From Poindextera sp963719975 (GTDB taxonomy: Bacteria; Pseudomonadota; Alphaproteobacteria; Caulobacterales; Caulobacteraceae): DNA of 64,000 nucleotides. A program made the position numbers and the translations under genes. Position 1 is the first letter of the stretch. Each line of letters starts with the position of its first letter. The DNA lies in NCBI GenBank assembly GCA_963719975.1, contig CAVRED010000010.1, positions 1 through 64,000 on the forward strand, read 5' to 3'. This document shows, piece by piece, positions 53,239 through 62,938 of this stretch. The notes beneath the pieces are model-generated. The model was not told the DNA's origin, did not search any database, and saw only the letters and a program-made list of their open reading frames with translations.

Positions 53239-53592
53239 ATGATGCAGATGTCCAGACGTCTCGCTGTGCCCTGCTTCGCGGCGATGACCTGGTTGGTCAC
53301 CGGCTCTGCGCTGGCGCTCAATCCGCAACCGCTGCCGCCGAGGTGCCTGCCAGGCATGCACTGTGGTGGTCCCGGTATTGGGCCACCGAGCTACCAGATC
53401 GTTCACAGCTACAACCGCGGTGAACGCATCGAGCGCGACGACTGGTCACGCACACAGCCCGTCGACTATCGCTCCCAGCATCTTCGTCCTCCGCCGCGCG
53501 GCTACGAATGGCGCGAAGTGAACGGCCAATACGTCCTCGCCGCCGTCGCCACCGGACTGATCTTGTCGATCATCCTGAACGCCGGCCACTAG
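53239..53592 (+). CDS. RcnB-family periplasmic protein
   Basis: 117 residues. Signal peptide MMQMSRRLAVPCFAAMTWLV; then the RcnB core SQHLRPPPRGYEWREVNGQY and a final hydrophobic segment VLAAVATGLILSIIL. RcnB family proteins tune nickel/cobalt content in E. coli; most alphaproteobacterial members have no assigned role. Confidence 0.82.
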   Translation: MMQMSRRLAVPCFAAMTWLVTGSALALNPQPLPPRCLPGMHCGGPGIGPPSYQIVHSYNRGERIERDDWSRTQPVDYRSQHLRPPPRGYEWREVNGQYVLAAVATGLILSIILNAGH

Positions 53593-53703
53593 CCGCCGGG
53601 ACCCGGCGCGGCGCCGACAGGGAGTTGGCGCGGCAGGTCGATCTTGAGAGGACCGCTGACGAGGTTAGCGATCGATCAAGGTTGACGCCCGACAATGGCG
53701 TCA

Positions 53704-54116
53704 TGATCCGTGAGAGCGCCCACGACGGGTTCGGGGAACCAGAGACCGACCCAAGCCAGCCCTCGACGTCGTCCATTAAGGACGCAGACCGGCGGAGCGG
53801 GGTCGAGCGTCGCGCCAACTCTCGCGCGCGGACTCTCGTCTCCGCAAAGCTCGTCATTGGCGACGAGCGGGTCGATTGCATCGTTCGCAATTTCTCTGTG
53901 CGCGGCGCGCAGGTGCGCGTGCTGGGCCAGGTGGAGCTTCCGCCCACAGTTTCGCTCTTGCTGACGAGCGAGGGCCTGCTGTTCGACGCGACGATCACCT
54001 GGCGGAACGGCGACAAGCTCGGCCTCACCTTCCGCGGCCACCACGACCTTCACCGCGATGGCGACCCGAGCCGCTCGACGGTCCGCGCGATGTGGAAGGA
54101 CTTGACGCTGCTCTAG
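53704..54116 (+). CDS. PilZ-domain protein
   Basis: 137 residues, intact. The switch RSGVERRANSRARTLVSAKL has the RxxxR c-di-GMP motif, and DCIVRNFSVRGAQVRV holds the [DN]xSxxG element (NFSVRG). FDATITWRNGDKLGLTFRG closes the barrel. The N-terminal 40 residues are low-complexity. Likely binds c-di-GMP. A decayed copy is at 50183. Confidence 0.88.
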
Positions 54117-54156
54117 CCCCTTGCCCGCCGCCGGCCCGGAGCGCGACGTCTGGCGC

Positions 54157-54369
54157 TCAGCCCCGCCTCAGCGAAGACACCAAAGCGAAGGCGCCGATCG
54201 CCGCCGTGCCGGTCCCGATGAACAACCAAGTCCACGAACGACCCTGAACGGCGGCGCAGTCCGCAAAGCAGAGGATTGGCCGCAACCGAACGATTCCAGC
54301 CCCCTGCAGCAGCCACAGCCCTCCTAACAACAAAGCCAGGGTGGCGACGAGGCGGACGAGTATCCTCAC
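54157..54369 (-). CDS. Small two-TM membrane protein
   Basis: 70 residues: first helix in LVRLVATLALLLGGLWLLQG, second in WLFIGTGTAAIGAFALVSSL, with two cysteines in the loop (ILCFADCAAV). Convergent with the PilZ gene. Function unknown. Confidence 0.6.
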   Translation of the reverse strand: MRILVRLVATLALLLGGLWLLQGAGIVRLRPILCFADCAAVQGRSWTWLFIGTGTAAIGAFALVSSLRRG

Positions 54370-54789
54370 GGGGCTCCTCGGGCCCCAACGGAGCGCCTGC
54401 CATTTTGCGCGCAGCCTCGCTTAGCCCGGCCTGATCCGCAATGTCGGCTCTTGCGCGGTCCCCGCCGCAGGGGCGATCGCCGCTGCCGGGGCTCGCGCCC
54501 GCGGGTGTCGGCCGATCGACCTCCGCCGATCGAGGGGGGCTGGGGGGGACAGGTTCCAAGACCGAGCACGAACCGATCGGCCGACGCTTGCTCATACAGC
54601 GCCTGCCAAGGCAAAGCCAAGACCGGAAGACGGCGGTTTAATGTCGCGGCGGATGGCAGAGATCTCCGCGTTGGGTCGGGGCGGGATAGATTTGCGGCGC
54701 GCCTGGGGCAGACGTTCGAGCCTAGCTCGGGACCCGCCGGCGCGCTTGCTCAAGCTTTGTGGGGCGCCGGTAGGTGGTGGCGATCAATG
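54370..54789. other. Intergenic, no gene seen
   Basis: No conserved frame. Open frames on both strands are compositional. Confidence 0.45.
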
Positions 54790-56524
54790 TCATGGCTTGA
54801 GGGGGATGTTCTCGTAGTAGGGGATCGGGATCTCGCCCTCGACATCGATGCGACCCACCATCATCGCGGTGACTGGATGAGCGACGTCGGCATCGGTCAT
54901 GATGTTGAGGCAGGTTGGCCGTCCGGACCGCTGCGCGCGGCGCACCGCTGGCGCGATGTCTTCGAACCGCGTGATCTCCTCGCCGGCGCAGCCGAATCCC
55001 TCGGCGACCTTGTTATAGGCGCTGGCGGCGAGCTTGACCGCAGTCAGCTTCTGACGGCCGAACACGAGCTCCTGGCCGTGCTGGGACATGCCCCAGGCTG
55101 CGTTGTTGAAGACGACGGTGAGGATCGGCAGGCCGTGGCGAGCCATGGTGTCGAACTCAGCGATGTGAAAGCCCACCGCGCCGTCGCCCGCGATAATCGC
55201 CACCGGCTTGCCGGGACGGGCGCGCGCCAAACCGATCGCGTAACCCTGGCCGACGCCGAGCGTTCCCAGATACCCGTTGCCGATGTAGAGGCCAGGACCC
55301 GGCGAGCGTCCGAACGGCTGGAACCATGCCGGCGCCTCGCCTCCGTCGTAGGCGATCGCCGTCTGCGGATCGAGGGCTTCGGCCACCGCCCGAGCTGCGT
55401 GGAAGGGATGGATCAGCCCCGGGCCGGTCTCGACCGGCGCATCCTTGAAAGCCGCGCCGCCCGCCTCACGCAGCGTCCTGAGCAGCCCGAGCCATGCGTC
55501 GCGCTTGGGCCACTTGCGGCCAACGGCGGCGGTTGAGAGCGCGGCGAGCGCCTCGGCGCTGTCGGCTGTCACCGCGATGTCGGGGGTTCGCAGACGCCCG
55601 ATCTCTGCGCCGTCGACGTCGATCTGAACGAACGCCGCGCTGTGCGGGATGATCGAACCGCCGCGCCCGCCGAGGAAAAGCCCCGCGCGGGCGCCAAGCA
55701 GGATCACGAGGTCGGCGGGCTGCTTCGCCCCCATCGCCGCCGCGCCCAGGGTTCCGGCAGGTCCGGCGCTCATCGGATGTTCGGCGGCAATCGCGCCGTT
55801 GGCTTTGCTGCTGGTGAGGATCGGCGTGCCGGTGCTCTCGGCGAAAGCGGCGAGCAGCGCCGGGCAACGTGGCGAGAGCGCGCCGCCCCCGACGATCATC
55901 GCCGGGCGCTCGGCCTGGGCGAGGAGGTCGAGGATGCGCACGACGGCCTCTGGCGACGGCGCGGGTCTCGCCGACATCTCTGGCAGGGTGGGGAGAGTAA
56001 GGGCGCTCTCGTCCATCGGCGCGAACATTACGTCGATCGGGAACCTCGAGGAACACCGGTCCCGGACGGCCCGAGGTCGCCGTGCGCACCGCCTTGTCGA
56101 CCAGATCGGCGATGCGTTCGACATTGGTGATGCGATGCGACCACTTGGTGACCGGCGCGGCCATCGCGACCTGATCGAATCCACCCTGTAGCGGGTTTGT
56201 CGCCACCTCGCGCAGCGGCGGCGATCCGGCGATGAACAGCACAGGCGTGGCGTCGAGCCAGGCGTCGACGATCGCGGTCAGCGCATTGGCGAAGCCGGGT
56301 CCGGCCGTGATCACGCAAACGCCGATCTGTCCGGTGGCGCGCGCGTAGGCCTCCGCCGCATGCCCGGCGGTCGCCTCGTGGCGCGTGTCGGTCAGCTGGA
56401 TGCCTTCGTCGGGACAGGCGACCAGGAAGGCGTCAAGGTGGCCGCCATGCAGCGCGAATACCTCGCTCACGCCCAGCGCACGCAAGCTCTTGGCCAACAC
56501 GCCGCCGCCGGTGATGCGAGTCAT
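54790..56524 (-). CDS. Thiamine diphosphate-dependent enzyme (acetolactate synthase/oxalyl-CoA decarboxylase type)
   Basis: About 575 residues with one frame change near 56035. Catalytic Glu in LTDTRHEATAGHAAEAYARA, the first ThDP domain then VITAGPGFANALTAIVDAWL, middle domain with RPAMIVGGGALSPRCPALLA, and the ThDP-Mg motif IIAGDGAVGFHIAEFDTMAR with FNNAAWGM. It is not a housekeeping IlvB (no regulatory subunit gene next to it). It follows an SDR and a CmcJ-like oxygenase on the same strand; likely cleaves or joins 2-keto/2-hydroxyacyl intermediates of one degradative pathway. Confidence 0.85.
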
Positions 56525-56622
56525 ATCGACCTCCCGGGCCTATGGCGTTCTTGGCCCTGGTGAAACACCAAGGCTCGAGCGCGGTGATCGATCTTTCCAC
56601 CCCCGCCGCGAATGTCCACGGG

Positions 56623-57456
56623 TCAAGGCGTCGCGACTGACAGCCCCGCGGCGGACAGTAGACGAGGCAGGTTGGGCTGGCCCGTGTGGGCGGTGACGCC
56701 GCCGTCCACCGCGATCGCGGCGCCGACGATGTAGGAGGCGTCGTCGCTGGCGAGGAACGCCGCGACCGCAGCAATCTCCTCGGGCCGCGCGAAGCGGCCG
56801 AGCGGCACGGCTTCGTCCCAAATCTCGCGCACGCCGGGCAGCTGGTTTACGCCTGCGATCAGTGGCGTATCGACCGGACCGGGGCAGATCGCGTTGATGC
56901 GGATCCCCTCGCGCGCGTGATCGATGGCGGCGGCGCGGGTGTAGTTGATCACCGCGCCCTTGGCGGCGTTATAGGCCGCAAAACTGTAGTCGCCAGCCAG
57001 TCCGGAGATCGAAGCGGTGTTCACGATGGCGCCGCCGCCACGCAGGCGCATCAGCGGAATCGCGGCCCGGCAACCGTGGAAGACGCCCGTCAGGTCGATG
57101 TCGATCACACGCCGCCAGTCGTCCAGCGCGAGGTCGGGGGTGGCGGCGAAGCTGCCGACGCCGGCGTTGTTGAACACCACGTCCAGGCCGCCGAAAGTGT
57201 CGGCCGCGCGCCGCATGAGGCCCTCGACCTGATCCCAGGCCGCGACATCGGTGTGCACGTAGAGTGCCCGCTCCGAGCCGAGATCGCGCGCCGCCGCTTC
57301 GCCCAGCGCGTCGTTGACGTCGGCGATCACGACCATCGCGCCCTCAGCGGAGAACCGCCGCGTGGCCGCAAGGCCGATGCCGGATGCGCCGCCCGTAACG
57401 ACGACGACCTTGTTGTCGAACCGCATGGGGCCTCCGCTCGTGTGGTTGAGCGACAT
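56623..57456 (-). CDS. Short-chain dehydrogenase/reductase
   Basis: 277 residues. Cofactor motif TGGASGIG, acidic IADVND (favours NAD), NNAG, catalytic Ser in NTASISGLAG, YxxxK in AAYNAAKGAVINYTRAAAID and the PG motif NAICPGPVDTPLI. An internal ATG at residue 11 (MRFDNK) is the better start by family comparison. Middle gene between the oxygenase and ThDP enzyme. Confidence 0.92.
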   Translation of the reverse strand: MSLNHTSGGPMRFDNKVVVVTGGASGIGLAATRRFSAEGAMVVIADVNDALGEAAARDLGSERALYVHTDVAAWDQVEGLMRRAADTFGGLDVVFNNAGVGSFAATPDLALDDWRRVIDIDLTGVFHGCRAAIPLMRLRGGGAIVNTASISGLAGDYSFAAYNAAKGAVINYTRAAAIDHAREGIRINAICPGPVDTPLIAGVNQLPGVREIWDEAVPLGRFARPEEIAAVAAFLASDDASYIVGAAIAVDGGVTAHTGQPNLPRLLSAAGLSVATP

Positions 57457-57467
57457 CTACCCCGTGT

Positions 57468-57490
57468 GCCGCCTCGTCAGTCGAGGCGGC
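57468..57490 (-). terminator. Hairpin after oxygenase gene
   Basis: Stem GCCGCCTC / GAGGCGGC with a 7-base loop in the gap between the CmcJ-like gene and the SDR gene. It could partly uncouple the SDR and ThDP genes from the first gene. Confidence 0.5.
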
Positions 57491-57535
57491 GCTCGGCCAC
57501 CAGACCGGCCAGCCCTGGGTCGCAAGCGTGCGGTC

Positions 57536-58795
57536 TTAGAAGAAGACGTAAGAGCGGACCACGACGTTCTTGCGGCATCGGGCGTCGGGGGGCGCGGTGG
57601 GGTCGACGCAAGCGGTGTGGAAGGACCAGCGTGAGACCGAGCCATCGGTCAAGGAGTCGTAGCACTTGAGCATCGAGACCTCGGTCGGCGTCTGCCGCGG
57701 GAACCAGTACCACTCGTGCTCGGGACGATAAGTGAAGCGAGTCGTCTCGCCGACGCGGTCGTCATAGATGCGATAGTTGGTGATGTACGGCTGGCTGGCG
57801 AACGAGGGCCAGGCGCAGAGCACGAAGGGGAACTGTTCGACCGTCTCCATCGGTTTGGCGAGATTGATCGACATGAACCGGCGCGACATCTTCCTGTCGG
57901 CCTCTTCCTCGGTGTGGCGCTGCTCGCGACCGAAGTTCCGCAAGTTCTTGGTCAGCAGCTCGCGGCAGCGCACGCGGCCTGAGTTGTCGTTCAGGTCGTT
58001 GTGCACAAGGTTGGCGTAACCGGCGTTCACGCCCGGGTTCTTGCTGTCCTGGTCTTCCCTGCGATCGCCCGCATAGTCCTTGTCGAAGACGTCGTGATTG
58101 TAGACCAGCGCATCGGTCGCGCCCGGGAAGAACTCGAGCAGCAGCTTTTCGATCTCGATGTAGAAAACGCGCTCCACTTCGGCCGGATCGTAGAAGTTCG
58201 TGCATGCGGACTGAAGGTGCGCCAGCGAGACGCCAAGCCGGTCCATGCACTCGGGAGTGCTGGGCGAGAGGCCCGGGTAGTACTCGCCGATCCGCCGCGC
58301 GTCGCGCAGGACCTGCGGGAAGAAGAGGTTCCGCCGTCCGTTGTCCTTCTCGTTCTGGCGCAACTTCGCCGCGACGTCGGCGCGCGCCGGGTCGCGCCAC
58401 AGGGCGTTGGACGGGACGATCGAGTAGGTTGGCCCCTCGTAGATCGTATAGGGCAGCGGCAACGCGAGGCCGCCTTCGGGCGCAGCGACGCCCTGCTCGC
58501 GGATGTAGTCCATGCACTCTTCGTAGCGGCGGAATCCGGGGCCCCAGCGGGTCTCGATCGGGCCCGGCGGCGCATTTTCGATCATGTCGATGACGCGCTG
58601 GCCCTCGCCCGCGGTGAACGCCTTGAGCGCATCCTCGAGCGCCGCCGTCGTTCCCGCATCGCCCTGCCGCTCGAACGACATATACGAGAGGCCGCCGTTC
58701 GCTGCGATCGCCGGCGGCTGCCCATCCGTGCGCTGCAGCGATGGCACGTAGGAGGAGGGGGCTGCTTGCGTTTCGGCGAGGTCGAGCGTGCTCAT
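57536..58795 (-). CDS. CmcJ/NvfI-type oxygenase-like protein
   Basis: About 419 residues from MSTLDLAETQ, intact. The family's conserved core appears: VYNHDVFDKDYAGDRR, YANLVHNDLNDNSGRVRCRE (probable His-x-Asp metal motif), FMSINLAKPMETVEQFPFVL and FHTACVDPTAPPDARCRKNV followed by VVRSYVFF. Family members, including CmcJ of cephamycin synthesis and fungal NvfI, are Fe(II)/2-oxoglutarate-type enzymes. Natural substrate here unknown. First gene of a run with SDR and ThDP enzyme. Confidence 0.85.
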   Translation of the reverse strand: MSTLDLAETQAAPSSYVPSLQRTDGQPPAIAANGGLSYMSFERQGDAGTTAALEDALKAFTAGEGQRVIDMIENAPPGPIETRWGPGFRRYEECMDYIREQGVAAPEGGLALPLPYTIYEGPTYSIVPSNALWRDPARADVAAKLRQNEKDNGRRNLFFPQVLRDARRIGEYYPGLSPSTPECMDRLGVSLAHLQSACTNFYDPAEVERVFYIEIEKLLLEFFPGATDALVYNHDVFDKDYAGDRREDQDSKNPGVNAGYANLVHNDLNDNSGRVRCRELLTKNLRNFGREQRHTEEEADRKMSRRFMSINLAKPMETVEQFPFVLCAWPSFASQPYITNYRIYDDRVGETTRFTYRPEHEWYWFPRQTPTEVSMLKCYDSLTDGSVSRWSFHTACVDPTAPPDARCRKNVVVRSYVFF

Positions 58796-58966
58796 GGGGC
58801 GCCTCCGGATTGGTCCGGCTTCACCCTGGCAGACAGCGCCGGCGTTTTCCAGACCATCTCCATGCCGCCTGCGCCGTCCCCGATCGCGAACCATCAGCTT
58901 GGCCACGAACAAATGGTCCGATAGCGTAAGGCAAGGCTCGTCGGGCATCGCCTACGAGGGGCGGAC

Positions 58967-60053
58967 ATGGCGCGGTGGATTTTAGTAGGCTTCACGGGCG
59001 AGGACCGCCCCTTGGCCGTACAGATCCGACGAGGTTTGAGCGCCTGCGGGATCGACGTCTCTGTCTATCGCCCCGAGGCCGGCTCGAGGCATCTTGCGCT
59101 TCAGCCAGAGGTTGGCGGAACTCATTGCGCTCTGGACCCCAAGTTCGCTCGGCAACGAAGCAATGCGCGGAGAAGCGCGCGAAGCCTTATGCAGCGAAAG
59201 GCTTATCAACGTCGTTGTCGGTACGCCTGCAGCGCCATTCGGGCCGCCCGCGGTTTCGCTTGAGGGGTGGGACGGGAGCGAGCCGAGTTCGCGTTGGAAT
59301 GAACTCGTCGACGCCGTGCTGGTAGTGGTTGATCGGGGTGTGCGCGTGGAGTTCGCCGGCACGGCGATGACGGGGGCTAGGCTCGACGGATCAGGTGACC
59401 TGGCGGTCTTCGAAAGGAACCGCATGCCCGCAGAGGCGAGCGGGTCCGTTTCACTCTCTGGCGCACGGCCCCCCCTGTGGGCAGCCGAGGAGAGGGGCCC
59501 CGTCACGGCGCCCCGTTTGAGCCGACTTGCACTACTCATTTCGATTTCCGTTTCGGCCCTGACGGCGGGCGGCTTAGCGGTGGCGCTTTTGGCTCAGGGG
59601 CGACACGCCTCGACTTCCGAGGTGGCCTCTGCAGCTGGAGGAAGCCCCTCCTCCGCTGCCTCTATGGCAGCCACGGCTACCTCAGGCGCCGCCCAAAGTC
59701 CGGAGGCGATCGCGGCGGCCGCGGCAACGAGCGTTGATACAAGGGCGCCTGCCATCGCGGCGTTGAGGGAGAACGTGGAGCCAACCAAGGTCAGCGCCGA
59801 TCCCCTCACTGCCCCGAGTGACTCCGCGGTGGCTGCATCGAGCGAGGCCTCCCAGGCAGCGCCCAACGATGCGCTTGCCGCAACGTCGAGTTCCGGGGCG
59901 CAGCTTAGCGGGGTCCATGTTGCGACCTTTGGCGCCGCCCCTGCGGCCGCGACGAATGTGGCGCCGGCCGTTAGTCCTCCAAGCGCTGGATCGAGCGAGG
60001 AGCGGCCCGCGAGTGGAACCGCACCGCTGACGCGCCCAACCGACACGCCCTGA
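58967..60053 (+). CDS. Membrane-anchored TIR-domain protein
   Basis: About 361 residues with one frame change near 59088. The N-terminal 150 residues form a bacterial TIR domain: MARWILVGFTGEDRPLAVQI (strand A and box 1), GLSACGIDVSVYRPEAGS, FSQRLAELIALWTPSSLGNE with a candidate NADase Glu, and LINVVVGTPAAPF. Then comes one TM helix LALLISISVSALTAGGLAVA and a 130-residue Ala/Ser/Thr-rich tail outside. Divergent from the oxygenase gene and convergent with the Sel1 gene. Role (defence, signalling or envelope) not shown. Confidence 0.72.
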
Positions 60054-60193
60054 GTTGACTCCCCTGGCGCGGCGGCGGAATCGGCAGCCGACGGGGTGTC
60101 AGATGACTCCGCGGCGGGCCGACGGCGCCCGACGCCTCGACCCTGCGAAGGTGGGGGGAGCGATGGCGTCTGATGCCTCAATGCGCAGCGCCG

Positions 60194-61489
60194 CTAAGTG
60201 GCGCGGTCGACAGTCCGGAGCACACGGACCGCCTCCTGGCGGCGTTCAGCGTCTTGCGGCGAATCGCCTGAAGCGACCAGGTCGAGCCACTTGCGCGCTT
60301 CGGCGTTGTTCCGCGGAGCACCGGAGCCCTTCGCGTACATCTCGCCCAGCTCGAGCTCAGCGTCGGCGTCGCCTTGTCCGGCGGACATAAGGAGCCAGCG
60401 GAGCGCGATGGCCCCGTCCTGAGGAACCCCCTCGCCGCGCTGGTACATCAAGCCGAGGTTGAATTCCGCTCCAGCGTTCCCCAAACTCGCCGCTCTCAGG
60501 AACCAAGAGAGCGCTGCGGCTTCGTTCTGTGCGGGCGTTTGGGCCCCCGGGGCCTGTGCGGCGGCTACCGCGCTCGCGGGGGCGGTCTCTGTTCGAAGAC
60601 TGTCTTTCAATGGATCGCGCTCTTGATGCGCCGCCGCTCCGCCCGCTTCGATCATATCCGGCTCGACGTGAAGGTGGGGGCCTTGGGTCCCATGGCTGGT
60701 CTCAGGAAACAGCCGCCTGAACCCGATGCCGCTTCGACGCAAGCTGATCGCCGCCTGCTCCGGCGACATGCCTACGACAACGATGTCGAATGCGCCCGGC
60801 GCCTCGATGTTGCCCAGGGAGTGCCGCGATAGTGTTCCAGGCGGGACGGTCTCGGCGCCTTGCGCGCGAAGCTCGTTCTCCCGAGCAGGTGATCGATAGC
60901 CTCCTGTCTCACGCCAATTTCCTGTCCCAAACACACCGTTCATCAGATCGATGAATCGCGCCTGCGGCATGCCTGACACGCTGCTGCGGGGCTGCCGTGC
61001 GGCGTCTAGATAAATCAAGCCGAGGCCAAGATCCGCGTCGGCGTCCAATTGGGCGGCGGCTTTGCGGTACCAAGCCAGCGCCTGACCCACATCCCTCGGC
61101 ACGCCCCGGCCCTGGGCGTACATCGCGGCGAGACGGACCTCGGCGCTGCTGTAACCTTGTGTGGCGGCTTTGATGTACCAATCCGCCGCTGCCGCGTTGT
61201 CGCGTGGCACGCCCTCGCCAGTCTCGTACATCACGCCAAGATTGAACTGCGCGCCGGGGTTCCCTTGATCGGCAGCCTTTCGGTACCAATCGATGGCTTG
61301 AGCGTCGTCCCGCGGAACGCCCTGACCTTGGCTGTACATCCGACCCAGATTGTATTCCGCGGGGACGCTCCCGCGCTGCGCAGCGTCAAGAAATGCGCCC
61401 GCGGCAGCCGCGTAGTCCTGGCGCTGGGCTGCGGCAAGGCCGTCCTCATAGGACTGCGCTGCGGCGGCGCCGACCACGCCCAGAACCAA
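60194..61489 (-). CDS. Sel1-repeat protein with embedded M15-like peptidase domain
   Basis: 431 residues; the N-terminal signal (LVLGVVGAAAAQSYEDGL) begins at a TTG and is probably longer, so the true start may be hidden by an indel. Four Sel1 repeats follow, such as AEYNLGRMYSQGQGVPRDDA and AQFNLGVMYETGEGVPRDNA. Residues about 165-275 form an M15/DD-carboxypeptidase-like domain: GGYRSPARENELRAQGAETV, SRHSLGNIEAPGAFDIVVVG (metal His and Asp) and HGTQGPHLHVEP (metal His). Further Sel1 repeats (AEFNLGLMYQRGEGVPQDGA, AELELGEMYAKGSGAPRNNA) close the protein. Likely periplasmic, acting on peptidoglycan. Confidence 0.82.
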   Translation of the reverse strand: MVLGVVGAAAAQSYEDGLAAAQRQDYAAAAGAFLDAAQRGSVPAEYNLGRMYSQGQGVPRDDAQAIDWYRKAADQGNPGAQFNLGVMYETGEGVPRDNAAAADWYIKAATQGYSSAEVRLAAMYAQGRGVPRDVGQALAWYRKAAAQLDADADLGLGLIYLDAARQPRSSVSGMPQARFIDLMNGVFGTGNWRETGGYRSPARENELRAQGAETVPPGTLSRHSLGNIEAPGAFDIVVVGMSPEQAAISLRRSGIGFRRLFPETSHGTQGPHLHVEPDMIEAGGAAAHQERDPLKDSLRTETAPASAVAAAQAPGAQTPAQNEAAALSWFLRAASLGNAGAEFNLGLMYQRGEGVPQDGAIALRWLLMSAGQGDADAELELGEMYAKGSGAPRNNAEARKWLDLVASGDSPQDAERRQEAVRVLRTVDRAT

Positions 61490-61700
61490 ACAAGTTGCGG
61501 CGCCGACGCACCCGAACAGCCTAGGCGCTAGCCGAGTCGAGGGCTCCCTGACATGGCCGGCGATTGCGGGCTGAGGGTCGAGCTGCGGCTGCGTTTGTCC
61601 CCGCAGGCTCGCCGCTTCAGGATCTCTGCTGATGTGACCATTGAGCCCCGCTTGGCAAGGAGCGTGCCTACGGCCTCGGCCGCAAAACCGGCAGGCCGAC

Positions 61701-62030
61701 CTATCCGGTCCGCCGCATCTCTTCGGTGTTCATCGGCGGCGCATAGACGCTGACCAGTTCGGCCAGCTCGAGGCGCCGTTGGGCGGCGGCGATGTTCAGC
61801 CGTGTGTAGAGCCCCGTCGCGCCAAAATCGCCTTCCGCCTCGGCCCACCGATCCTGCGCGTGCGTGGCGAGATCATCGGTCTCACCGGCAAAGAGGACCT
61901 CCTGCCCGGGGCCTTCCCCGCGTACATAGAGAAAGTTCCCGGCGCGCCGCGACAACGGCTGGCCGGTCCGGTGCAACACAAACCGAAGCGGCTCACCTGA
62001 CCTCGTCCGACACTCGATCTGATCCTTCAT
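61701..62030 (-). CDS. Hypothetical protein, 109 residues
   Basis: MKDQIECRTRSGEPLRFVLH, NFLYVRGEGPGQEVLFAGET and DLYTRLNI-like GATGLYTRLNIAAAQRRLEL. The FLYVR..GQ.VLFAGET pattern resembles small alphaproteobacterial proteins of unknown function. Same strand as, and 212 bases upstream of, the Sel1 gene. Confidence 0.62.
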   Translation of the reverse strand: MKDQIECRTRSGEPLRFVLHRTGQPLSRRAGNFLYVRGEGPGQEVLFAGETDDLATHAQDRWAEAEGDFGATGLYTRLNIAAAQRRLELAELVSVYAPPMNTEEMRRTG

Positions 62031-62507
62031 TACCCACCTCCACGCGCTGCGAGTTGCGTCTGCGTCAACAGGTAAGCCACTCGAATTTTAGCGCGGCAGC
62101 GCCCCTCCGACCATGGGGATCGGCCGCTTCTCCGGGGAATGTTCGTTTTGGTTTGGAGGCCGGGAATGTTCCGGCTTGGTGAGCGCCCCGTGTGCTGGAT
62201 TGGCGCCCGCCACATAGCCTGAAGGCCCAGCGGGGGGTAGCCATCCACGGCTGCGCTGGGCCTTCTGCCAATCCGGCTCCGGGGGAGGGGCCGGACGGGC
62301 CGGCGATCCTGTGCACAAAATCAACGTCAGGACAACGCTGGCGCCGGGCGAGGGGCATCCCATCGGGATAGGGGCGAGCGGACGCTGCCCCGGGGCGGAG
62401 AGTGGACCTTCCCTTCGCCAAGAAGCTCTGGCTCGCCTATGGCGCGAGGCTTGAGTCTCCAACAGGCGCTGGCCCGATATGGGATCGGGCGGACCGGGAG
62501 AGACTCC
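62031..62507. other. Intergenic, no gene seen
   Basis: About 480 bases between divergent genes. No conserved frame found. Contains the closely spaced similar blocks CCGGGGAATGTTC (about 62132) and CCGGGAATGTTCC (about 62160), possible regulatory half-sites. Confidence 0.4.
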
Positions 62508-62828
62508 ATGACGATATCGGACAAGCCTGACCAGTCTGGGACCGCTGTCGTGAGCCTCGTTCGCGCCGCAGAGCGGGTCGCGGACCGGATTAATCGCCTC
62601 CAATGGGAAGCGAGAGTGTTGGCGGCCGAGAACGCCGAAGGGTTCGCCGCCGATATGCACGCGATGGCCGCCCGTGCGCTTGAGATCGCCGGCGGCGGTG
62701 ACGCATACCCTCCTGGTGTCCGCGACCTAGCGGCGCGAGTGGCTGCAGGCCTTGAGACAAATGGCAAGTCAATGCAGGCAATTCTGCGTCAGGTCGGCCC
62801 CGCGCGCATGACGGCCGGGGGCAGCTAA
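62508..62828 (+). CDS. Hypothetical helical protein
   Basis: 106 residues from an ATG with GGGAGAG upstream. Almost all helix: VVSLVRAAERVADRINRLQW, AADMHAMAARALEIAGGGDA and DLAARVAAGLETNGKSMQAI. Ends before a strong hairpin. Family not recognised. Confidence 0.58.
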   Translation: MTISDKPDQSGTAVVSLVRAAERVADRINRLQWEARVLAAENAEGFAADMHAMAARALEIAGGGDAYPPGVRDLAARVAAGLETNGKSMQAILRQVGPARMTAGGS

Positions 62829-62907
62829 GGGCGTCTCGGCCGCCGGGGTAGGATATCCAGTCCGGCTTGCAGTTGAGAGGCGCGAGGCGGGCCCGCCTGA
62901 ATAGCGT

Positions 62908-62938
62908 GAAGGCTCCGCGGACGATCCACGGAGCCTTC
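62908..62938 (+). terminator. Terminator-like hairpin
   Basis: Perfect 10-bp stem GAAGGCTCCG / CGGAGCCTTC with an 11-base loop; no long U-tract. Downstream of the 62508 gene. Confidence 0.65.
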
